This document shows, in pieces, positions 58,660 through 64,000 of a stretch of DNA of 64,000 nucleotides. Source of the stretch: Bifidobacterium choloepi (GTDB lineage Bacteria > Actinomycetota > Actinomycetes > Actinomycetales > Bifidobacteriaceae). Where the stretch lies: assembly GCF_010667615.1 (NCBI RefSeq), contig NZ_VYSG01000001.1:434001-498000 (forward strand), read 5' to 3'. Position 1 is the first letter of the stretch. Each line of letters starts with the position of its first letter. The notes beneath the pieces are model-generated. The model made no database searches. It was not told the DNA's origin and saw nothing but the letters and a program-made list of their open reading frames with translations. Position numbers and translations under genes: made by a program.

Positions 58660-59100
58660 CACCCTAAGAAGGACCGGTCTCGCCGCCTGTTCGACTGCCG
58701 CGCTTCCGAGCGCCTGTCGGCGGCGCATTGCCTGTCATCCGGTCCGTCATTCCAGCCTTGCCAATGGATTTTCATCGTCGCGAACCAAGGCCGGTTATTC
58801 AGTTATCATCCGAGAATCCTCGTTGCTCCCGCATCCACGCGGGTTATTCTCGCTCCTCGAACTGTCACCATTCCATCGTTTCGCGGGTGCCTCACCGCCG
58901 ATCTGCCTGCCAGCGGGGCCTCTCTCGCGGTGCCTGCGTGCACCGCGGTTCTCATGCTCGAACGATTCCCGCTACCGGAACCGTTCCGTCCTCGGAACTG
59001 CTCTCCCGGCTCCCGCGCCGGGACGCCGCGCCACCCTGCGCGGCACTGATACCGTTGCTGTCCGGTCTGCACTCTTCAGTTATTTCTTTTATCAAGTACC
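58613..59100 (-). ncRNA. candidate large structured RNA or regulatory leader, class unknown
   Basis: About 490 bases without a credible protein gene contain a run of perfect helices on the minus strand: 59025-59044 (GCCGCGC), 59004-59023 (TCCCGGC), 58983-58998 (GTTCCG, 4-base loop), 58926-58947 (CGCGGTGC), 58811-58852 (CGAGAAT around a CCCGC hairpin), 58752-58794 (9 bp), and nested 58671-58745 (GGACCGG) enclosing 58681-58725 (CGCCGCC), then the terminator. A TATACT box at 59105-59110 could be its -10. It does not match RNase P, tmRNA, SRP RNA or a T-box. It is either a stable RNA or the leader of the MFS gene. Confidence 0.6.
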
Positions 59101-59163
59101 TTTCAGTATAGTCGCTTTCCAGGCGCCACGCGAGGATTTCCAACGCTGCGACACGCCGTGATT

Positions 59164-59191
59164 TTTGCGCCACCGGCAAACCGTGTATAGT
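59164..59191 (+). promoter_or_regulatory. promoter of tRNA-His
   Basis: TTGCGC, 16 bases, TATAGT, about 40 bases before the tRNA. Confidence 0.6.
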
Positions 59192-59229
59192 TTCCATCTG
59201 TTGCCCCGCTCAAGCAGCGGACGCCACAT

Positions 59230-59303
59230 GGTGGATATAGCTCAGTCGGTAGAGCATCTGATTGTGGTTCAGAAGGTCGCGCGTTCGAACCGCGTTATCC
59301 ACC
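59230..59303 (+). tRNA. tRNA-His (anticodon GTG)
   Basis: Acceptor GTGGATA pairs with TATCCAC. An extra 5' G at 59230 faces C at 59303, the G-1:C73 identity pair of histidine tRNA. The anticodon loop TTGTGGT lies in a TCTGA/TCAGA stem, and the T-loop is TTCGAAC. CCA is not encoded. Confidence 0.96.
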
Positions 59304-59314
59304 CCGAACCGAAA

Positions 59315-59337
59315 CCCTCCGCATCGCGGAGGGTTTT
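59315..59337 (+). terminator. terminator after tRNA-His
   Basis: CCCTCCG, CAT, CGGAGGG followed by TTTTT. Confidence 0.9.
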
Positions 59338-59402
59338 TCGTTTTCCGCCATATTCCGGCGAAACAAGGTCCCTCCGCCGCCGTCCGATGGCACAATGGGG
59401 GC

Positions 59403-60743
59403 ATGGCGAAACTCGATCAGGCCGATCTGGCCGACATTGCAGACAACTCCCCCACTACTTCCGCCGCGTCCGGCATGGCCGCCCGTCGCGTCGGCACGCC
59501 GCTCGGCGCCCATCCGGTGCGCGTGCTGCTGCTCGGCTCCGGCGAGCTCGGCAAGGAAGTCGCGATCGCGCTGATGCGGCTCGGCGTCTGGGTCGGCGCG
59601 GCCGACTCGTATGCCGGCGCGCCGGCGGCGCAGGTGGCGCATGAATCGTTCGTCGTCGACATGGCGAACGCCGACGAGCTCAGGAAGCTCATTGCCGACG
59701 TCCATCCCGACATCATCGTGCCGGAAGTCGAGGCGATCGCGACGTCGGAGCTGACGGACGCCGCCCGTTCGGGCATCCAGGTCGTGCCGAGCGCCGAGGT
59801 CGCACAGACATGCATGGACCGCGAGAAGCTGCGCACGCTCGCCCACGACGAGCTCGGACTGCCGACGAGCGACTACCGCTTCGCCGGCACGCCCGGGGAA
59901 CTCGAGGCCGGTGCCGAGGCCGTCGGCTATCCGTGCGTCGTCAAGCCGGTCATGTCGAGTTCCGGCCATGGCCAGTCGGTCGTGCGCGACGCTTCCGGCA
60001 TCGAGGCGGCGTGGGAGGAGGCCCAGCACGGTCGTCGCGCGGCCGGCGAGGGCGGCGTGTCCCGCGTCGTCGTCGAGCAGCTCGTCGACCTCGACTACGA
60101 GCTGACGATGCTGACGGTCGCCTCGTCGGCCGGCATCGTCGTCTGCCAGCCGATCGGCCAGCGCCAGGAAAGCGGCGACTACCGCGAATCGTGGCAGCCG
60201 GCGGACGTTCCCGTGTCCGTCTACGAAGATGCCGAGCGCATCGCGAAGGCCGCCGTCGCCGGCCTCGTTGACCTGTCGGCCCGCGGCGCCGACGGCAAGC
60301 CGCTGCCGAACGAGACCGGCTGGGGCGTGTACGGCGTGGAACTGTTCGTATTGAAGGATGGCACGGTGCTGTTCAACGAGGTCTCGCCGCGGCCGCACGA
60401 CACCGGCATGGTCACGATGATCTCGCAGCACCTGAGCGAATTCGACCTGCACGCCCGCGCCATCCTCGGCATTCCGGTCACCGACGCCCACGTGGCGCTG
60501 GCACTGCCGAAGTATGCCGGCGCGGCCAGCCACCCGATCGTCGTCGAGGGCGACGGCGAGGTGTCCTTCGGCAACCTCGACGTGGCGCTGCGCCAGCCGG
60601 GCACCGACCTGCGCGTCTTCGCGAAGCCGGAAGTCCACGGCCACCGCCGCATGGGCGTGGCGCTGGCCACCGGCAGCGACATCGAGGAGGCCCGCATCAA
60701 GGCCACGCAGCTCGTGCAGGCCCTGGCCATCCAGGTCGGCTGA
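59403..60743 (+). CDS. purT: formate-dependent phosphoribosylglycinamide formyltransferase
   Basis: 446 residues. PurT makes formyl-GAR from GAR, formate and ATP, the folate-free route for the third purine step. The ATP-grasp enzyme opens with LLLGSGELGKEVAIALMRLG; SFVVDMAN and IVPEVEAIAT follow; CVVKPVMSSSGHGQSVV is the ATP-binding loop and FNEVSPRPHDTGMVT holds the Mg ligands. These separate it from PurK. About 35 N-terminal residues are extra. ATG at 59403 is close to GGGG. It is between tRNA-His and purL, convergent with purL. Confidence 0.96.
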   Translation: MAKLDQADLADIADNSPTTSAASGMAARRVGTPLGAHPVRVLLLGSGELGKEVAIALMRLGVWVGAADSYAGAPAAQVAHESFVVDMANADELRKLIADVHPDIIVPEVEAIATSELTDAARSGIQVVPSAEVAQTCMDREKLRTLAHDELGLPTSDYRFAGTPGELEAGAEAVGYPCVVKPVMSSSGHGQSVVRDASGIEAAWEEAQHGRRAAGEGGVSRVVVEQLVDLDYELTMLTVASSAGIVVCQPIGQRQESGDYRESWQPADVPVSVYEDAERIAKAAVAGLVDLSARGADGKPLPNETGWGVYGVELFVLKDGTVLFNEVSPRPHDTGMVTMISQHLSEFDLHARAILGIPVTDAHVALALPKYAGAASHPIVVEGDGEVSFGNLDVALRQPGTDLRVFAKPEVHGHRRMGVALATGSDIEEARIKATQLVQALAIQVG

Positions 60744-60771
60744 GCCTCCGGGCGACCTGTTCCATCTCTTA

Positions 60772-60814
60772 CGATGTCGCAAACCCGAGCTGCAAGCTCG
60801 GGTTTGCGACATCG
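60772..60814. repeat. long palindrome, family copy 9
   Basis: 20-bp perfect arms CGATGTCGCAAACCCGAGCT with a 3-base loop, between convergent purT and purL. The core CCCGAGC/GCTCGGG differs from CCCGGGC with both arms changed together. Confidence 0.9.
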
Positions 60815-60860
60815 AGTCAAGGGGGAAGGTTCCATGGAAGGGAGCCTGCCTCTTGCGGTC

Positions 60861-63800
60861 TCAGGCCGTGAAGTAGTTCACGCCGGATTCGAAGACGGGC
60901 TGGTACAGGTTGCCGGGGACGTTGCGGTAGAGGCCGTCGCCGGCGCGCTCGGAGTGGCCCATCTTGCCGAAGACGCGGCCGTCGGGGCTCGTGATGCCCT
61001 CGATCGCGAGCATCGAGCCGTTCGGGTTGACGTCGAGGTCCATCGACGGCACTCCATGGGCATCCGTGTACTGCGTGGCGACCTGACCGTGCTCGACAAG
61101 CGACGCCAGCACGCTCGCCGGCGCGACGAAGCGACCCTCGCCGTGCGAGATCGCGACGGTGTGCAGGTCGCCGACCTCGCAGCCGGACAGCCACGGCGAC
61201 AGGTTCGACGCCACGCGCGTGGTGACGAGTCGGCTCTGGTGGCGGCCGATCGAGTTGAACGTCAGCGTCGGGCAGTCGGCGGTCATCGGCACGATGTCGC
61301 CGAACGGCACAAGGCCGAGCTTGACCAGCGCCTGGAAGCCGTTGCAGATACCGAGCATCAGGCCGTCGTGGTCGCCCAGCAGCGTGCGCACGGCGTCGGT
61401 GACTTCCGGCGCGCGGAAGAACGCCGTGATGAACTTCGCCGAGCCGTCGGGCTCGTCGCCGCCGGAGAAGCCGCCGGGGATCATGACGATCTGCGAGCGC
61501 CGGATCTCGTCGGCGAGCGCCGTCGTGGATTCGGCGACGGCGGATGGCGTCAGGTTGTTGACGACGAGCGTCGTGACGTCGGCGCCGGCCTTCTCGAACG
61601 CGGCGGCCGCGTCGAATTCGCAGTTGTTGCCAGGGAAGACGGGGATGACGACGTGCGGCCTGGCGACAGGCTGGCCGGCGTACACATGCTTCTGGCCACC
61701 GGTCCAGGACAGCTGGTCGACGGACGAATCGTCGCCCTCGAGCGACTCCTCCCCCGCGGAACGGTACGGGAAGACCGACTCGAGCCCGCGTTCCCATGTT
61801 TCCTGCAGCGCGGCGCCGTCGAGGACGGTGCCGGCGGCGGCGAACACGTAGTCGGCGGTCGTCTCGCCGATCTGGCCGGCCTCGACGAGGTTGGTGACGG
61901 CCGGCAGGTCGGCGTCGTCGGCGAGTTCGACGAGGAACGATCCGTACGCCGGTTCGAACAGGTCGTCGACGGCGATGCCGTCGTCGAGCCGCACGCCGAT
62001 GGCGTTGCCGACCATCATGCGGAACAGCGCCTCGGCGGTGCCGAACATGCCGGGCGTGGCGACGGCGAGCGCGTCGCCGAAGTCGACGAGGTCCTCGACG
62101 ACCGACATCGCCTCGAGGAACGCTTCGGGCACCGGGGTGAGGTTGTCGTCCTGCAGGCGCGGGGCGATGCGGACGACGCGGTGGCCGGCGGCCTTGAATT
62201 CCGGAGACGTGGCGCGGTGCATGTCGCCGACGGCGGTGGCGAACGAGACGAGCGTCGGCGGCACGTCGAGGTCCTCGAACGAGCCGGACATCGAGTCCTT
62301 GCCGCCGATGGCGCCGACGCCGAGCTGGACCTGGGCCATCAGCGCGCCGAGGACGGCGGCGGTCGGCTTGCCCCAGCGCTCCGGAACGTCGCGCAGCTTC
62401 TCGAAGTATTCCTGGAACGTCAGGTAGGCCTTCTCGTGTTCGAAGCCGGCGGCGACGAGCCTGGCGAGCGACTCGACGACGGCGAGGTACGCGCCGGTGA
62501 ACTGGTTGGCCTTCATGATGGCGGGGTTGAAGCCCCAGGCCATCGCCGACGCGGTGGTCGTCTTGCCGCCGTCGACGGGCAGCTTGGCGACCATCGCCTC
62601 GGCGGGCGTGAGCTGGCGGCTGCCGCCGAACGGCATCAGGACGGTGCCGGCGCCGATCGTCGAGTCGAAGCGTTCGACGAGGCCCTTCTTCGAGGCGGCG
62701 TTGATGTTGGAGAGCATCGCCGTCATGCGGGCCTCGAGGCCGGGAGCGTCCTCGTCGGCGAGCCGGTACGATTCGTCCGTGTACGGCGCGACGTATGCGC
62801 GCTGTTCGACGACGTGGACGTCCTGGTGCTTCTCGGCGCCGTTGGACGCGAGGAACGCGCGGGAGAGGTCGACGATGACGTCGCCGTTCCAGCGCATGAT
62901 CATCCGGGGTTCCTCGGTGACGGTGGCGATGATTTCGGCCTCGAGGTTCTCTTCCTTCGCGTACCCGAGGAATTCGTCGGCGTCGTCGGCGGCGACGTCG
63001 ACGGCCATGCGTTCCTGCGATTCGGAGATCGCGAGCTCGGTGCCGTCGAGGCCCTCGTACTTCTTCGTCACCTTGTCGAGGTCGACGTCGAGGCCGTCGG
63101 CGATCTCGCCGACGGCGACGGAGACGCCGCCGGCGCCGAAGTCGTTGCAGCGCTTGATCAGGCGCGTCGCCTCGCCGCGGCGGAACAGGCGCTGGATCTT
63201 GCGCTCGACGGGCGCGTTGCCCTTCTGGACCTCGGCGCCGTCGAGTTCGAGCGAGTCGACGTTGTGGGCCTTCGACGAGCCGGTGGCGCCGCCGATGCCG
63301 TCGCGGCCGGTGCGGCCGCCGAGCAGGATGATGACGTCGCCGGGCGCCGGCGTCTCGCGGCGCACGTGGTCGGCCGGCGTGGCCGCGACGACGGCGCCGA
63401 TTTCCATGCGCTTGGCCGCGTAGCCGGGATCGTAGATCTCGTCGACCTGTCCGGTCGCCAGTCCGATCTGGTTGCCGTACGAGCTGTAGCCGGCGGCGGC
63501 CGTCGTGACGAGCTTGCGCTGCGGCAGCTTGCCTTCCATCGTCTCGGCGACCGGCACGGTCGGGTCGCCGGCGCCGGTGACGCGCATGGCCTGGTAGACG
63601 TAGGCGCGGCCGGACAGCGGGTCGCGGATGCAGCCGCCGATGCAGGTGGCGGCGCCGCCGAACGGCTCGATTTCGGTCGGATGGTTGTGCGTCTCGTTCT
63701 TGAACAGGTACAGCCAGTCTTCCGGCTCGCCGTCGACGTCGACGGTCACCTTGACGGTGCAGGCGTTGATTTCGTCCGATTCGTCCAGGCCGGTCAGGAC

Positions 63801-64000
63801 GCCGTTCTTCTTGAGCCATTTCGCGCCGATCGTGCCTATGTCCATCAGGCACACGGGCTTGTGCTCGCGGCCAAGCTCCTCGCGCATCTTCAGGTAGGTT
63901 TCAAAGGCGGCGGCCGTCTTCGGGTCGTCGATGGCGACGTGGTCGAGGCTGGTGCCGAACGTCGTGTGGCGGCAGTGATCGGACCAGTAGGTGTCGACGA
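60861..64000 (-). CDS. purL: phosphoribosylformylglycinamidine synthase, single-chain (5' end off the right edge)
   Basis: At least 1046 codons. PurL converts formyl-GAR, glutamine and ATP into FGAM. The right-edge sequence TYWSDHCRHTTFGTSLDH is the N-terminal-type active-site motif, KNETHNHPTEIEPFGGAATC the substrate loop, and GAGGVSVAVGEIADG and IGGKDSMSGSF the ATP-binding halves. A fused C-terminal glutaminase follows, with FPGNNCEFDAAAAF, the catalytic Cys in LGICNGFQALVKLG and ISHGEGRF. So it is the long fused form, not the PurS/PurQ/PurL split type. The start lies beyond 64000. Confidence 0.98.
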   Translation of the reverse strand, partial: VDTYWSDHCRHTTFGTSLDHVAIDDPKTAAAFETYLKMREELGREHKPVCLMDIGTIGAKWLKKNGVLTGLDESDEINACTVKVTVDVDGEPEDWLYLFKNETHNHPTEIEPFGGAATCIGGCIRDPLSGRAYVYQAMRVTGAGDPTVPVAETMEGKLPQRKLVTTAAAGYSSYGNQIGLATGQVDEIYDPGYAAKRMEIGAVVAATPADHVRRETPAPGDVIILLGGRTGRDGIGGATGSSKAHNVDSLELDGAEVQKGNAPVERKIQRLFRRGEATRLIKRCNDFGAGGVSVAVGEIADGLDVDLDKVTKKYEGLDGTELAISESQERMAVDVAADDADEFLGYAKEENLEAEIIATVTEEPRMIMRWNGDVIVDLSRAFLASNGAEKHQDVHVVEQRAYVAPYTDESYRLADEDAPGLEARMTAMLSNINAASKKGLVERFDSTIGAGTVLMPFGGSRQLTPAEAMVAKLPVDGGKTTTASAMAWGFNPAIMKANQFTGAYLAVVESLARLVAAGFEHEKAYLTFQEYFEKLRDVPERWGKPTAAVLGALMAQVQLGVGAIGGKDSMSGSFEDLDVPPTLVSFATAVGDMHRATSPEFKAAGHRVVRIAPRLQDDNLTPVPEAFLEAMSVVEDLVDFGDALAVATPGMFGTAEALFRMMVGNAIGVRLDDGIAVDDLFEPAYGSFLVELADDADLPAVTNLVEAGQIGETTADYVFAAAGTVLDGAALQETWERGLESVFPYRSAGEESLEGDDSSVDQLSWTGGQKHVYAGQPVARPHVVIPVFPGNNCEFDAAAAFEKAGADVTTLVVNNLTPSAVAESTTALADEIRRSQIVMIPGGFSGGDEPDGSAKFITAFFRAPEVTDAVRTLLGDHDGLMLGICNGFQALVKLGLVPFGDIVPMTADCPTLTFNSIGRHQSRLVTTRVASNLSPWLSGCEVGDLHTVAISHGEGRFVAPASVLASLVEHGQVATQYTDAHGVPSMDLDVNPNGSMLAIEGITSPDGRVFGKMGHSERAGDGLYRNVPGNLYQPVFESGVNYFTA

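Noticed and set aside
59024-59037. T-box-like AGGGTGGCGCGGCG in the structured region
   Set aside because: It matches 12 of 14 consensus positions but lies at the 5' end of the proposed RNA, with no room for Stem I or specifier loop, and forms its own local hairpin with GCCGCGC.
58663-59100. RNase P RNA, tmRNA or SRP RNA
   Set aside because: No GAGGAAAGTC or ACAGAA elements (RNase P), no tag frame or CCA-ending tRNA-like part (tmRNA) and no GNAR tetraloop domain of SRP RNA were found.

Overview
The window is a high-GC chromosomal segment that reads as the core genome of a member of Bifidobacteriaceae, most likely Bifidobacterium. The evidence is the combination of a Pup-conjugation locus (arc, dop, pup ending in Gly-Gly-Glu, pafA) with no 20S proteasome genes beside it, the block efp-nusB-carA-carB-pyrF-gmk-rpoZ-metK, the block groEL-cold shock-LytR_C-ung-moxR, glycoside hydrolase family 3 genes and a 14-helix efflux pump. 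No insertion sequence, prophage, CRISPR array or origin is visible. Genes are dense, with about 7 kb of non-coding DNA in 64 kb.

Layout. 1-8900: 5' part of groEL with two CIRCE operators, a cold-shock gene, a LytR_C membrane protein, ung, then a six-gene operon (MoxR, DUF58, two VWA proteins and two small membrane proteins) in which every junction is a 4-base overlap. 8950-10870: an overlapping pair encoding a WXG-type small protein and a large alpha/beta hydrolase. 11000-16000: purB, a very large multi-spanning protein of the LPG-synthase/flippase superfamily, and HU. 16000-22200: the pupylation locus (pafA, pup, an inositol-monophosphatase-like gene with a lost metal ligand, dop, arc). 22300-29770: DedA, serB, fmt, a HAD phosphatase, priA and cfa. 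29900-42260: metK, rpoZ, ilvD (opposite strand), gmk, pyrF, carB, carA, nusB, efp and a Pr6Pr-type membrane protein. 42490-49210: two GH3 glycosidase paralogues flanking a flavodoxin-like reductase; one paralogue has lost conserved active-site residues. 49380-54100: the str operon rpsL-rpsG-fusA-tuf. 54500-58540: a GT4 glycosyltransferase, threonine aldolase and an MFS drug transporter. 58610-59100: a gene-free, highly structured stretch ending in a strong terminator. Then tRNA-His, purT and the 3' part of purL.

How it works together: de novo nucleotide synthesis is well represented (purB, purT, purL, carAB, pyrF, gmk), as is translation (str operon, efp, fmt, tRNA-His), one-carbon metabolism (metK, fmt, cfa) and protein quality control (GroEL, Pup system). 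Three window-wide patterns are not explained by the genes: a dispersed family of long perfect palindromes, mostly at gene 3' ends, whose arms co-vary between copies; a sense-strand motif [T/A]AGAATCGT upstream of seven unrelated genes; and a probable large structured RNA between tRNA-His and the MFS gene. Gene calls rest on recognisable family motifs read by eye; no database or folding program was run.
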